NCBI GenBank assembly: GCA_040216765.1
Contig: JAVJON010000007.1
Coordinates: 372,001-436,000 of the forward strand
Source: Marinibaculum sp040216765
GTDB lineage: Bacteria > Pseudomonadota > Alphaproteobacteria > Ferrovibrionales > Ferrovibrionaceae
DNA: 64,000 nt
Reading direction: 5' to 3'
Below the pieces are notes generated by a model. The model did not search any database and was not told the origin of the DNA. It saw only the letters and a program-made list of their open reading frames with translations. The position numbers and the translations under genes were made by a program. The first letter of the stretch is position 1; every line of letters starts with the position of its first letter. This document shows, piece after piece, positions 51,686-60,888 of the stretch.

Positions 51686-52480
51686 ATGTACGAGTTCGCA
51701 TATGAAAAGCCGTCGAGCATCGACGAGGCGGCGAAACTGCTGCAGAGCGCGGATGACCCGAAGATCCTCGCCGGCGGCCAGACCCTGATCCCGACCATGA
51801 AGCAGCGGCTGGCGCAGCCCAGCCACCTGATCGACCTGGCCGGGATCGGCGACCTCGCCGGAATCAGCGCCGGCGGGTCGAGCGTCACCATCGGTGCGCT
51901 GACCACGCACGCCGCCGTTGCCGCCAGCAAGGACGTCGCCAAGGCGATCCCCTCCCTGGCGGCCCTGGCCGGCCATATCGGGGATCCGGCGGTGCGCAAC
52001 TGCGGCACCCTGGGCGGGTCCATCGCCAACAACGATCCGGCGGCCGACTATCCGGCGGCGGTGCTGGCGTTGAATGCGACGATCACCACCAACAAGCGCG
52101 AGATCAAGGCCGACGACTTCTTCAAGGGCATGTTCGAGACCGCGCTCGAGGATGACGAGATCATCACCAAGGTCTCCTTCCCGATCCCGGAAAAGGCGGG
52201 CTATGCCAAGTTCCCGAATCCGGCGTCGCGCTATGCGATGGTCGGCGTGATGGCGGCGCAAACCGGCGCCGGGGTGCGGGTCGCCGTGACCGGCGCCGGC
52301 CCCTGCGTCTACCGCTGGACCGAGGCGGAGCGCGCCCTGTCCGGCGGCTTCAACGCCGATGCGCTGAAGGACCTGAAGGTGTCGGCCGATGGCCTGAACA
52401 GCGACATCCACGGTTCCGCGGAGTATCGCGCCCATCTGGTGGGCGTGATGGCCCGGCGCGCCGTCGCTGCCGCCGACTGA
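51686..52480 (+). CDS. coxM: Form II CO-dehydrogenase-type medium (FAD) subunit
   Basis: 264-residue FAD subunit. The flavin loops are LAGGQTLIPTMK near residue 32 and TLGGSIANNDPAADYPA near 110; the C-terminal CO_deh_flav_C domain follows. It carries electrons from CoxS to an external acceptor. AAGGGGGA precedes the ATG. Two GC-rich hairpins end the coxSLM transcript just downstream. Confidence 0.94.
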   Translation: MYEFAYEKPSSIDEAAKLLQSADDPKILAGGQTLIPTMKQRLAQPSHLIDLAGIGDLAGISAGGSSVTIGALTTHAAVAASKDVAKAIPSLAALAGHIGDPAVRNCGTLGGSIANNDPAADYPAAVLALNATITTNKREIKADDFFKGMFETALEDDEIITKVSFPIPEKAGYAKFPNPASRYAMVGVMAAQTGAGVRVAVTGAGPCVYRWTEAERALSGGFNADALKDLKVSADGLNSDIHGSAEYRAHLVGVMARRAVAAAD

Positions 52481-52493
52481 CCGACGACGGAAC

Positions 52494-52566
52494 GCGGCAG
52501 GCCCCGCCGGGGCCTGCCGCATTGCGCCAGCGAAGGCCGCGGCGATTGCCGCGGTCTTCGTGTTTT
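52494..52566 (+). terminator. Double hairpin after coxM, the second with a T-rich tail
   Basis: Hairpin 1 is GCGGCAGGCCCC with GGGGCCTGCCGC (52494-52520, 12 pairs, 3-base loop). Hairpin 2 is CGAAGGCCGCGGC with GCCGCGGTCTTCG (52531-52560, 13 pairs including one G-T), followed by TGTTTT. The second is a plausible Rho-independent terminator; the pair would separate coxSLM from the maturation genes. Confidence 0.7.
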
Positions 52567-52635
52567 CCGGCCCGGCCGGCGAGCGCCCGGCGGCCGGGTT
52601 TTGCCATTTCCCCTCGCAACTGCCATATCCAGCCC

Positions 52636-53580
<945 letters not shown>

Positions 53581-53595
53581 CCGGCGGCCCCGCCG

Positions 53596-54906
53596 ATGTC
53601 CCCGCCCCCTGCCCCGCCCGACAGCGGCACGGCCGCGGCCGCGCCTGCCGCTGGCGAGGGGCATGACCGGTTTGCCGAGAACATCCTGCATTTCGGGCGG
53701 GTGCTGCGCCGGGCCGGCCTGCCGGTCGGCACCGGGCGGATCCTGGATGCGATCCGTGCGGTAGAGGTCGCGGGCATCCAGAGCCGTCACGATTTCTACT
53801 GGACCCTGCATGCGGTGTTCGTGTCCCGGCGGGAGCATCGCGAGATCTTCGACCAGGCCTTCCACGTCTTCTGGCGGAACCCGAAGATCCTGGAGCGCAT
53901 GATGGGCATGCTGCTGCCGCGCACCGAGGGCGAGGCCAGCGACCCCGAGCAGCGCAAGCGCGAAGTGGCCCGCCGCCTTGCCGAGGCGCTCTATCCCAAT
54001 CGCGGGGAGGACGACCGGACCGCGGAGCAGGACGCCGAGGACGAGCTGGAGATCGATGCCAGCTTCACCTATTCCGCGCGCGAACGGCTCCAGGAGATGG
54101 ATTTCGAGAGCATGTCCGGCGAGGAGCTGGCCCAGGCCAAGCAGGCCATCGCGCGGCTGCGCCTGCCGATCATGGAAGTGCCGACCCGCCGTTTCCGCCT
54201 CGATCCCAACGGTCCCCGGATCGACATGCGCGCCACCCTGCGGGGGTCGCTGCGCTCGGGCGGCGGCAGCATCCCGCTGAAGCGCAAGCGGCGGCTGACC
54301 CGGCACCCGCCACTGGTCGTGCTCTGCGACATCTCCGGCTCGATGTCGCAGTACAGCCGGATGTTCCTGCATTTCCTGCACGCGCTGACCAACGACCGCG
54401 ACCGTGTCCATACCTTCCTGTTCGGCACCCGGCTGACCAATGTCACCCGCTATCTGCGGAACAAGGATGTCGATGCGGCGCTTGGGCAGATCGGCAGCAA
54501 TGTCGCCGACTGGTCGGGCGGCACCCGGATCGGCCACACCCTGGAGGAGTTCAACCGGCTCTGGTCGCGGCGGGTGCTGAGCCAGGGGGCCGTCGTGCTG
54601 TTCATCTCCGACGGGCTGGATCGCGATGCCGCGGTCGGGCTGGAGGAGCAGATCGACCGGCTGCACCGGTCCTGCCGGCGGCTGATCTGGCTGAATCCGC
54701 TGCTGCGGTGGGACGGTTTCGAGCCCAGGTCCGCTGGAATCCGCAGCCTGCTGCCCCATGTGGACGAATTCAGGCCGATGCACAATCTTGACTCGCTGAC
54801 GGACCTGGCCGGCGCCCTGTCCCGGCAGCAACCGCCCCCCGGCCCGGGCGGCGGATGGCAGCCCGGACGCTTCGGCGCCGTCGCAACGGAGGGAACGCGC
54901 GCATGA
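53596..54906 (+). CDS. coxE: CoxE-type VWA domain protein
   Basis: 436 residues. The C-terminal half is a VWA_CoxE domain with the metal-adhesion motif DISGSMSQYSRM near residue 246 and WSGGTRIGHTLEEFN further on. The N-terminal 200 residues are helical, rich in Arg and Glu, and include REIFDQAFHVFWRNP. It is expected to work with the neighbouring MoxR ATPase as a chaperone pair. The stop overlaps the start of the next gene by four bases (ATGA). Confidence 0.9.
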   Translation: MSPPPAPPDSGTAAAAPAAGEGHDRFAENILHFGRVLRRAGLPVGTGRILDAIRAVEVAGIQSRHDFYWTLHAVFVSRREHREIFDQAFHVFWRNPKILERMMGMLLPRTEGEASDPEQRKREVARRLAEALYPNRGEDDRTAEQDAEDELEIDASFTYSARERLQEMDFESMSGEELAQAKQAIARLRLPIMEVPTRRFRLDPNGPRIDMRATLRGSLRSGGGSIPLKRKRRLTRHPPLVVLCDISGSMSQYSRMFLHFLHALTNDRDRVHTFLFGTRLTNVTRYLRNKDVDAALGQIGSNVADWSGGTRIGHTLEEFNRLWSRRVLSQGAVVLFISDGLDRDAAVGLEEQIDRLHRSCRRLIWLNPLLRWDGFEPRSAGIRSLLPHVDEFRPMHNLDSLTDLAGALSRQQPPPGPGGGWQPGRFGAVATEGTRA

Positions 54907-55226
54907 CCGACACCACCGACACCGTCCTGGAGCAGGCCGCCGCCTGGCGCGATGCCGGCAAGGGCGCCGCGCTGGCCACGGTCGTCACCACCTGGGGCTC
55001 CGCGCCGAGGCCGGTCGGCAGCCAGCTCGCGATCAACGAGGATGCGGATTTCGTCGGCAGCGTTTCCGGCGGCTGCATCGAAGGCGCCGTGGTGACCGAG
55101 GCGCTGGACGTGATCGAGGACGGCAAGCCCCGCATGCTCGACTTCGGCGTCAGCAACAGCCAGGCCTGGGAAGTGGGCCTGGCCTGCGGCGGCAAGATAC
55201 AGATCTACCTGGAACGGGTCGGCTGA
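54903..55226 (+). CDS. XdhC/CoxI family protein, N-terminal domain as a separate gene
   Basis: 107 residues matching the XdhC_CoxI domain: GKGAALATVVTTWGSAPRPVGSQLAI and FVGSVSGGCIEGAVV, then LACGGKIQIYLERV. In most bacteria this domain is fused to a Rossmann domain in one XdhC protein that delivers sulfurated molybdenum cofactor to xanthine-dehydrogenase-type enzymes. Here the halves are separate genes 34 bases apart and in the same orientation. Confidence 0.88.
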   Translation: MTDTTDTVLEQAAAWRDAGKGAALATVVTTWGSAPRPVGSQLAINEDADFVGSVSGGCIEGAVVTEALDVIEDGKPRMLDFGVSNSQAWEVGLACGGKIQIYLERVG

Positions 55227-55260
55227 AGCGGCGGCACGGGCCGAAAGCGGAGGAAGCGCG

Positions 55261-55971
55261 ATGGAACGGAGCATCCTGGACGCGGTGCTGCAGGCCAGGG
55301 AGAGCAAGATTCCCGTGGTCCTGGCGACCGACCTGGACGGCGGCGCGCAGCAGCTGATCGACATCGCCGCGGCGCGGCAGGCGGAGGATGCGCTGAGCCG
55401 GGCCGCCCTGGCCGCAAGCATCGCCGACCGGTCCACCACGGTCGACCTGGAGGACGGCCGGCGGGTCTTCCTGAATGTCTTCAATCCGCCGTTGCGGATG
55501 ATCGTGATCGGCGCGGTCCATATCACGCAGGCCCTGGCGCCGGTGGCCCGGATCGCCGGCTATGATGTGACCGTCATCGACCCGCGCGAGGCCTTCGCCA
55601 CGGCGGACCGCTTTCCCGGTGTCGGCCTGAGCCATGCCTGGCCGGACGAGGCGATGGCCGACCTGCATCCCGACCGGCGGACCGCGGTCATCACACTGAC
55701 CCACGACCCGAAGCTCGACGACCCGGCGCTGCAATCGGCCCTGCGTTCCGACTGCTTCTATATCGGCGCACTGGGCAGCAGGAAGACCCACGGCGCCCGC
55801 CTGGAACGCCTGCGCCAGGCCGGCTTCGACGAGGCCGCGCTGGGGCGCATCCATGGCCCGATCGGCCTGGCCATCGGCGCCCGCTCCCCGGCAGAGATCG
55901 CCATTGCGGTGATGGCGCAGGTCACCGAGGTCCTGCGCCGGCTGCCGGAGGCGCAGGCCCGGGCGGCCTGA
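55261..55971 (+). CDS. XdhC family protein, Rossmann domain half
   Basis: 236 residues. A short N-terminal part with DAVLQARESKIPVVLATDLDGG precedes the XdhC_C Rossmann domain: IVIGAVHITQALAPVARIAGYDVTVIDPREAFAT, then FYIGALGSRKTHGARLERL and GRIHGPIGLAIGARSPAEIAIAVMAQV. It would complement the preceding XdhC N-terminal protein. GGAGGAAGCGCG precedes the ATG, a perfect ribosome site, so independent translation is clear. Confidence 0.9.
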   Translation: MERSILDAVLQARESKIPVVLATDLDGGAQQLIDIAAARQAEDALSRAALAASIADRSTTVDLEDGRRVFLNVFNPPLRMIVIGAVHITQALAPVARIAGYDVTVIDPREAFATADRFPGVGLSHAWPDEAMADLHPDRRTAVITLTHDPKLDDPALQSALRSDCFYIGALGSRKTHGARLERLRQAGFDEAALGRIHGPIGLAIGARSPAEIAIAVMAQVTEVLRRLPEAQARAA

Positions 55972-56000
55972 CCGGTCCGGAAGCCAGGGGGTAGATCGGC

Positions 56001-57641
56001 ATGAAATTCGGGCCCCTGCCCGTGGCGGACTGTGCCGGCGCCCTGCTGGGCCATTCGCTCACGCTGGACGGCCGCCGGCTGAAGAAGGGCCATCGCCTGT
56101 CCGAGGCGGACGCACATGCCCTGGCCGCCAGCGGCCGGCAACAGGTGATCGCCGCCCGCCTGGAGGACGGCGATGTCCTGGAGGACGCGGCCGCGGACCG
56201 CATCGCGGCCCGCGCCGGCGGGCCGCATGTGCGGATCAATGCGGCCTTCACGGGGCGCGCCAACCTCTACGCCGCCGCCGACGGCGTCACCCTGCTGGAT
56301 GTCGAGCGCCTGCAGGCGCTGAACCAGCTGCACGAGGCGGTGACGATCGCAACCCTGGCCCCCTTCGAGACCGTCAGCACCGGGCAGATGCTGGCCACCA
56401 TCAAGATCATCCCGCTGGCGGCGCCGGAATCGGCGGTCGCCGCCGCGGAGGCGCTGGCCGCCGCGGCGCAGGCGGCCGGCGGCGCCCTGGTGCAGGTTGC
56501 ACCGTTCCGGCAGCAGCGTATCGGCCTGATCCTGACGGCCCTGCCGGAGAGCAAGGACAGCGTCCTGAACAAGACGGTCGACAGTGTCCGGGCCCGGGTC
56601 GAGGCCTTGGGCAGCGACCTCGCCGCGGTTGGCCGCTGCGGTCACGACATCGCGGAGATGGCGCTGGCGCTGGACAGCGCGGCGATGCGGCGCTGCGACC
56701 TGCTGCTGGTGTTCGGCGCCTCGGCCATCGTCGACCGGGGCGACGTGATCCCGGCCGGCATCCAGGCGGCCGGCGGCACGGTGCAGCATTTCGGCATGCC
56801 GGTGGATCCCGGCAACCTGTTGCTGCTGGGCGCGCTGGAGGGCCGGCCGGTGATCGGCCTGCCGGGCTGTGCGCGCTCGCCCAAGATCAATGGCTTCGAC
56901 TGGGTGCTGCAGCGCCTTCTGGCGGACCTGCCGGTCACCGGAACGGACCTGATGGCCACCGGGATCGGTGGCCTGCTGAAGGAGATTCCGAGCCGGCCGC
57001 AGCCCAGGGAAGGCGGTTCCGGCCAGGCCGCCGCGGCGCCGCGCATGCCCCAGGTGGCGGCAGTCGTGCTGGCGGCCGGACTGTCGCGGCGGATGGGCGC
57101 GCGCAACAAGATGACCAGCCGCATCAACGGCAAGCCGCTGGTGCGCTGGGTTGCCGAGGCGGCGCTGGCCTCTTCGGCCTCCGAGACCCTGGTCGTGCTG
57201 GGAGATGCCGCGGACGAGGTGCGCGGCGCGCTGTCCGGCCTCAACCTGCGTTTCGTGGAGAACCCGGAGTATCGCGACGGCATGGCCAGTTCGATCCGCA
57301 GCGGCCTGGCCGCGCTGCCCGACGGCATCGACGGGGCATTGATCTGCCTGGGCGACATGCCGGACCTGCGGCCGGCCCATCTTGACCGGCTGATCAGCGC
57401 CTTCAACCCGGTCGAGGGACGCGGGATCTGCGTGCCGACCTTCGGGGAAAGACAAGGCAATCCAGTCCTTTGGGGGAAAACCTTCTTCCCTGAACTGAAA
57501 TCCCTGACGGGCGATCGCGGCGGCAAGGCGCTGCTTGCCGGTCATGCGGACGCCCTGGTCGAGGTGAGCATGGCCGATGACGGCATCCTGACGGACCTGG
57601 ACACGCCCGAGGCGATCGCCGCCTATATGGCAAAGCCCTAG
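56001..57641 (+). CDS. Molybdopterin-binding domain fused to MocA-type cytidylyltransferase
   Basis: 546 residues. The N-terminal 320 residues resemble the MoeA/CinA-like molybdopterin-binding fold (VFGASAIVDRGDVIPAGIQAAGG; GLPGCARSPKINGFDWVLQRLL). The C-terminal 190 residues are an NTP transferase: VVLAAGLSRRMGARNKMTSRINGKPL, then GALICLGDMPDL and GHADALVEV-like segments. Together they should make molybdopterin cytosine dinucleotide, the cofactor of CoxL-type enzymes. The cofactor is not shown directly; the MocA assignment rests on context and the sequence RMG...K. Confidence 0.88.
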   Translation: MKFGPLPVADCAGALLGHSLTLDGRRLKKGHRLSEADAHALAASGRQQVIAARLEDGDVLEDAAADRIAARAGGPHVRINAAFTGRANLYAAADGVTLLDVERLQALNQLHEAVTIATLAPFETVSTGQMLATIKIIPLAAPESAVAAAEALAAAAQAAGGALVQVAPFRQQRIGLILTALPESKDSVLNKTVDSVRARVEALGSDLAAVGRCGHDIAEMALALDSAAMRRCDLLLVFGASAIVDRGDVIPAGIQAAGGTVQHFGMPVDPGNLLLLGALEGRPVIGLPGCARSPKINGFDWVLQRLLADLPVTGTDLMATGIGGLLKEIPSRPQPREGGSGQAAAAPRMPQVAAVVLAAGLSRRMGARNKMTSRINGKPLVRWVAEAALASSASETLVVLGDAADEVRGALSGLNLRFVENPEYRDGMASSIRSGLAALPDGIDGALICLGDMPDLRPAHLDRLISAFNPVEGRGICVPTFGERQGNPVLWGKTFFPELKSLTGDRGGKALLAGHADALVEVSMADDGILTDLDTPEAIAAYMAKP

Positions 57642-57656
57642 CCGGACGCCCGCCGG

Positions 57657-58658
57657 TCAGGACTTGTCGTCTGCCACGGGCGTTGCGGGCGCACCGGTCA
57701 GCAGGCCGGGATCGGCGGCAAGGCGCTCCGCCTCCGCCAGTTGCGCGGCCGTGAGGCTCACCGCCATGGCCTCGCGCACCCGTGCCGCCAGGGCGGCGGT
57801 CTCGGCCGGCGAGGCATCCGGCTGCACGCGCAGCAGCAGCGCATAGGCCTTCACCAGGTCGCGGTCCACCCCGATGCCGTCGGCATTCATGCGGGCGAGG
57901 TTCAGCAGGCCGTCGGCGGATCCCTGGCGCGCCGCCAGTTGCAGCCAGCGCAGGCCCTCGTCCACGTCCCTGGTCAGGCCCTGCCCTGTGACATAGAGCA
58001 GCCCGAGATTGTTCTGCGCTTCCGCATTGCCCTGCAGGGCGGCGGCACGATACCAGCGGGCGGCTGCGGCCGGGTCGGCGCCGGGCCCGGCGGCACCGGA
58101 CTCCAGCATGATCGCCAGGTTCAGCTGTGCGGCGCCCAGGCCCTGCGCGGCTGCGGCCCGGAACAGTTCGGCAGCGCGCGGCAGGTCCCGCGCAACGCCC
58201 TGGCCGTTCAGGACAAGGCTGCCAAGCCGGAACTGCGCATCGCGCGAACCGCTCGCGGCGGCCTTCGTGTACCATTCAGCCGCCGTGCCGAAGTCCTGCT
58301 CCACCCCCAGCCCGTTCTCGTAGAGATAGCCGAACAGGTATTGCGCGCGGGTTTCCCCGGCGCGCGCCTGGCGGCCATAGAGACGCACCGAATCCGCGAA
58401 CGCTTCGGCCCGCGCATCCGGGGTCAGGGCGAACGGGACCGGCGGCAGGCCGGCCGGGCCGCTCCCCTCGCCCTGCGCCGCGCCGTGCTGTTCGGCATGG
58501 GCAGGCGGCCCGATCGCAAGGGGCGTTGCGGCCAGGACCGCGACGGCCAGGAGCACGCCGGCGGCAAAGGGAAGGCCTCCGCGCCGTTTCGCAATGCCCG
58601 CGGCGCGCGCGGAATCAAATGCCTGTCGGGCGGATTTGGCAGATGCAGGACTGTTCAC
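57657..58658 (-). CDS. Secreted Sel1-repeat protein
   Basis: About 333 residues with five or six Sel1 (TPR-like) repeats, recognised by A-YLFGYLYENGLGV, AQFRLGSLVLNGQGV, AQLNLAIMLESGA, AQNNLGLLYVTGQGL and GLLNLARMNADGIGV. A signal sequence or membrane anchor (LPFAAGVLLAVAVLAATPLAIGPPAHA) precedes them, so the repeats are periplasmic. Sel1 proteins act as adaptors in envelope and signalling processes. The frame opens at a GTG at 58799, but a terminator-like hairpin and promoter overlap that start; GTG at 58658 is preferred. It converges with the cox locus. Confidence 0.75.
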   Translation of the reverse strand: MNSPASAKSARQAFDSARAAGIAKRRGGLPFAAGVLLAVAVLAATPLAIGPPAHAEQHGAAQGEGSGPAGLPPVPFALTPDARAEAFADSVRLYGRQARAGETRAQYLFGYLYENGLGVEQDFGTAAEWYTKAAASGSRDAQFRLGSLVLNGQGVARDLPRAAELFRAAAAQGLGAAQLNLAIMLESGAAGPGADPAAAARWYRAAALQGNAEAQNNLGLLYVTGQGLTRDVDEGLRWLQLAARQGSADGLLNLARMNADGIGVDRDLVKAYALLLRVQPDASPAETAALAARVREAMAVSLTAAQLAEAERLAADPGLLTGAPATPVADDKS

Positions 58659-58763
58659 TGAGAGGTGAGGCTCCGATACGGGTGTCGCCGGCGGTGGCAG
58701 GGATCCGTGGCCAGGCGGATCCGCACTGCCTGCCGGAACATGGACCGGTAGGCTGTTCGATAC

Positions 58764-58804
58764 AGAAAAGGGCTGTGCCACGTCACGGTCGCGCCGCACA
58801 GCCC
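58764..58804 (-). promoter_or_regulatory. Terminator-like hairpin in the Sel1 gene leader
   Basis: GGGCTGTGC (minus strand, 58804-58796) pairs perfectly with GCACAGCCC (58778-58770) around a 17-base loop, and is followed at once by TTTTCT. It lies just downstream of the predicted start site, so most transcripts would meet it within about 45 bases. It could be an attenuator or a 5' stability hairpin. Confidence 0.5.
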
Positions 58805-58814
58805 CCGAAAAACT

Positions 58815-58843
58815 AAGCTAACCGGCACATCCGCCGCATTCAA
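58815..58843 (-). promoter_or_regulatory. Sigma70-like promoter for the Sel1 gene
   Basis: Minus-strand TTGAAT (58843-58838) and TAGCTT (58820-58815) are 17 bases apart. Transcription would start near 58808, a few bases before the leader hairpin. The divergent gene at 58955 has its own ribosome site. Confidence 0.5.
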
Positions 58844-58954
58844 GTCCGCGTCACAACATTTCCGTAACACGGCGCGGGCCCGGCCGGCATCTTGCCGCGG
58901 GGCCTGTTCGCCCTGTAGGGAACGGCGGTGACACCATCGGGGCAGGAGGACGGC

Positions 58955-59218
58955 ATGGACCAGAGAGAGATGTACGGCGAGCTGACCGCCCTGATCCGGG
59001 CTGTCGCCGCCCGGCTCGACGTCCAGGTTGATGCCGTTGCGAAGGCCCTGGAATCCGGCGCCGCGCAGGTCGATTTCGCCGAGGACGAGGACGGCAACAG
59101 GGCGATCCTGGTCACCCTGGACGAGCGGCAGGCGGCAATCACGCCGCATGACCTTGTCGAGGCTGCCCGGGCCCTCGCGGACGCCGCCGCGGCCGGGGAC
59201 GGCCGGGCCCAGTCATGA
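58955..59218 (+). CDS. Small acidic protein of unknown function
   Basis: 87 residues, soluble, mostly helical by appearance: an N-terminal helix (MYGELTALIRAVAARLDVQVDAVAKALES), an acidic hairpin (VDFAEDEDGNRAILVTLDE), and a C-terminal Ala-rich helix. No family recognised. AGGAGG lies 6 bases before the ATG, a strong ribosome site, and codon use is normal, so it is very probably expressed. It is followed after 10 bases by a DUF2842 gene. Confidence 0.65.
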   Translation: MDQREMYGELTALIRAVAARLDVQVDAVAKALESGAAQVDFAEDEDGNRAILVTLDERQAAITPHDLVEAARALADAAAAGDGRAQS

Positions 59219-59228
59219 GCGCCCTGTC

Positions 59229-59417
59229 ATGCATCCGCTGATCGGCCTGTTCCTCCTGCTGCTCGGCCTGCTGGCCTATGCCGCCATCGCCGTGACCCTG
59301 CTTGGCCGCTGGTTTCCCGACGGCGATCCCTGGAGCCTCCTGGTCTTTGCCGTCGTGGGCATAGCCTGGGTGCCGGTCGCGGCCCTGTTGCTGCGCCGCA
59401 TCGGCCGGCGCCGCTGA
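59229..59417 (+). CDS. DUF2842 family membrane protein
   Basis: 62 residues with two membrane helices (LIGLFLLLLGLLAYAAIAVTLLG and SLLVFAVVGIAWVPVAALLL) separated by a short loop with GRWFPDGDPW and ending in a basic tail (RRIGRRR). The pattern fits DUF2842, a short family found mainly in Alphaproteobacteria and of unknown function. The ATG at 59229 lacks a strong ribosome site and may be read through coupling to the gene upstream. Confidence 0.7.
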   Translation: MHPLIGLFLLLLGLLAYAAIAVTLLGRWFPDGDPWSLLVFAVVGIAWVPVAALLLRRIGRRR

Positions 59418-59429
59418 CGAGCCGACCGG

Positions 59430-59484
59430 CAGATATTGCCGGACCGGAAAATTCTGCCTATCCTAGCCGGCAGAATATTCCGCC
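59430..59484. repeat. Three-copy 15-base motif upstream of flagellin
   Basis: GGCAGATATTGCCGG (59430-59444), CCGGAAAATTCTGCC (59445-59459, the inverted form) and GGCAGAATATTCCGC (59470-59484) are versions of one motif. The second and third pair as a hairpin with 13 of 15 matches around a 10-base loop. This could be a cluster of binding sites or an RNA stem. It lies about 210 bases before the flagellin start and just past the DUF2842 stop. Confidence 0.6.
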
Positions 59485-59691
59485 ACAGAATGTGGGTCGT
59501 CAGACAGGGTCACCCTCTGGCGTCGGTGAATGTTCGGTTGCCTGCCGTGGGTAATGGGTGCAAGGCCTGCGGCTTGGCGACGGACATCTCGCTTCGGTCG
59601 AATGGCGTGCTGCGGCTGTCGGGCCGCATCGGTTCCATGTTCCGAAAGCGACTGTGCGCCTGAAGGTGCCCGCCACAATGGTGCGGCACAG

Positions 59692-60585
59692 ATGTACGAA
59701 CTTGCACTCAATCCGAGCATTCGGAACTCGCTGCTCACCCTGCAGCAGTTGGACGGGCTGGCGTCGGTTACCGAAAACCGCCTGGCGACCGGGCTCAAGG
59801 TCTCTTCGGCGCTGGACGATGCCGCCGCCTTCTTCCAGGCGCGGGCGCTCACCGATCGCGCGACCGACTTCCTCAACCGCAAGGACGACATCAACGAGGC
59901 CGTATCCAGCCTGCAGGCCGCCAGCGATGGCGCCGATGCGGTGGATGCCACCCTGCGCCAGCTCAAGGGCCTGCTGCAGAGCGCGAAGACCGCCTCCACC
60001 ACGGAACTGTCCGCGCTGCAGACACAGTTCAACAGCCTCAGCGAACAGCTCAACGAGATCGTCAGCGACACCAGCTATGCCGGGCTGAACCTGCTGAACT
60101 CCAGCACCGCCTCGCTGACGGTGAACTTCTCGACGTCCAGTTCCGCGCAATTGACCATCGGCGGCACCAATATCCTGGTCTCCAGCGCGCAGTCCGGCGG
60201 CCTGTTCACCACCGGCGTGGCCGCCGGCGCCCTGGCCAGCACGATCATCGGCTTCGCCGGCGGGACGATCCAGTTCAGCAGCGCCGCGGTCTCCAACTTC
60301 AACCTCGGGATCGAGCGCCTCGATGCAGCGATCAGCAATCTGCGCTCGGTGGCGACCAACCTGGGGTCGAACGTGACCTTCCTCAACACCCGGCTCGACT
60401 TCACCGAGCAATATGCGACGACCCTGCAGTCCGGCGCGGACAAGCTCACCCTGGCGGATATCAACGAGGAAGGCGCAAAGCTCGTGGCCCTGCAGACCCG
60501 CCAGGAACTTGCGGTGCAGGCGCTGGCCTTTGCCGGCGACAGCGAACGGGCGGTGCTGACGCTGTTCCAGGCGCAGGCAGCCTAG
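59692..60585 (+). CDS. Flagellin
   Basis: 297-residue flagellin with both terminal D0/D1 helical regions. The N-terminal part has LALNPSIRNSLLTLQQLDGLASVTENRLATGLKVSSALDDAAAFFQARALTDRA, typical of the flagellin N domain, and the C-terminal part has LGSNVTFLNTRLDFTEQYATTLQSGADKLTLADINEEGAKLVALQTRQELAVQALAFA. The variable central domain is short. No other flagellar gene is in the window, so it is an orphan locus. The ATG at 59692 has no good ribosome site; no sigma28 or sigma54 promoter was recognised. Confidence 0.9.
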   Translation: MYELALNPSIRNSLLTLQQLDGLASVTENRLATGLKVSSALDDAAAFFQARALTDRATDFLNRKDDINEAVSSLQAASDGADAVDATLRQLKGLLQSAKTASTTELSALQTQFNSLSEQLNEIVSDTSYAGLNLLNSSTASLTVNFSTSSSAQLTIGGTNILVSSAQSGGLFTTGVAAGALASTIIGFAGGTIQFSSAAVSNFNLGIERLDAAISNLRSVATNLGSNVTFLNTRLDFTEQYATTLQSGADKLTLADINEEGAKLVALQTRQELAVQALAFAGDSERAVLTLFQAQAA

Positions 60586-60720
60586 CGCCGGCGGGCAAAC
60601 GGCAGGCCTCCTGGCCTGTTTCGACGAGGCGGTTCGACCTTCCCACGGACGGGTGCACGGTCCTGGGACACGGCCGGGGCAGTGGGATCGGCGCGCGACG
60701 CAGAAGCGGCGCCCCCATCG

Positions 60721-60790
60721 CCCCGGCCGGATCGCCCCGGCCGGATCGCCCCAGCCGGATCGCCCCAGCCGGATCGCCCCGGCCGGATCG
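60721..60790. repeat. 14-base tandem repeat, five copies
   Basis: CCCCGGCCGGATCG is repeated five times head to tail without gaps (60721-60790); copies 3 and 4 carry G to A at the fifth base (CCCCAGCC...). The unit is not a multiple of three and lies in the 303-base non-coding gap between flagellin and the next gene. It is a typical slippage-prone minisatellite; the rest of that gap has nothing recognisable. Confidence 0.9.
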
Positions 60791-60888
60791 CCCTTGGGAC
60801 CGACTTCCCTCGACTGGCCACCCTTCCCGGTTGGCCGGGCCCGGTGGAGCGCCTATGCTCCCCCTCCCCGTTCGCCAGCCGGTCCGTC

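Noticed and set aside
57657..58799. Longest version of the Sel1 gene starting at GTG 58799
   Set aside because: That codon lies in the stem of a terminator-like hairpin and within 10 bases of the predicted transcription start, and the added residues are low-complexity; a later GTG is preferred, though not proven.
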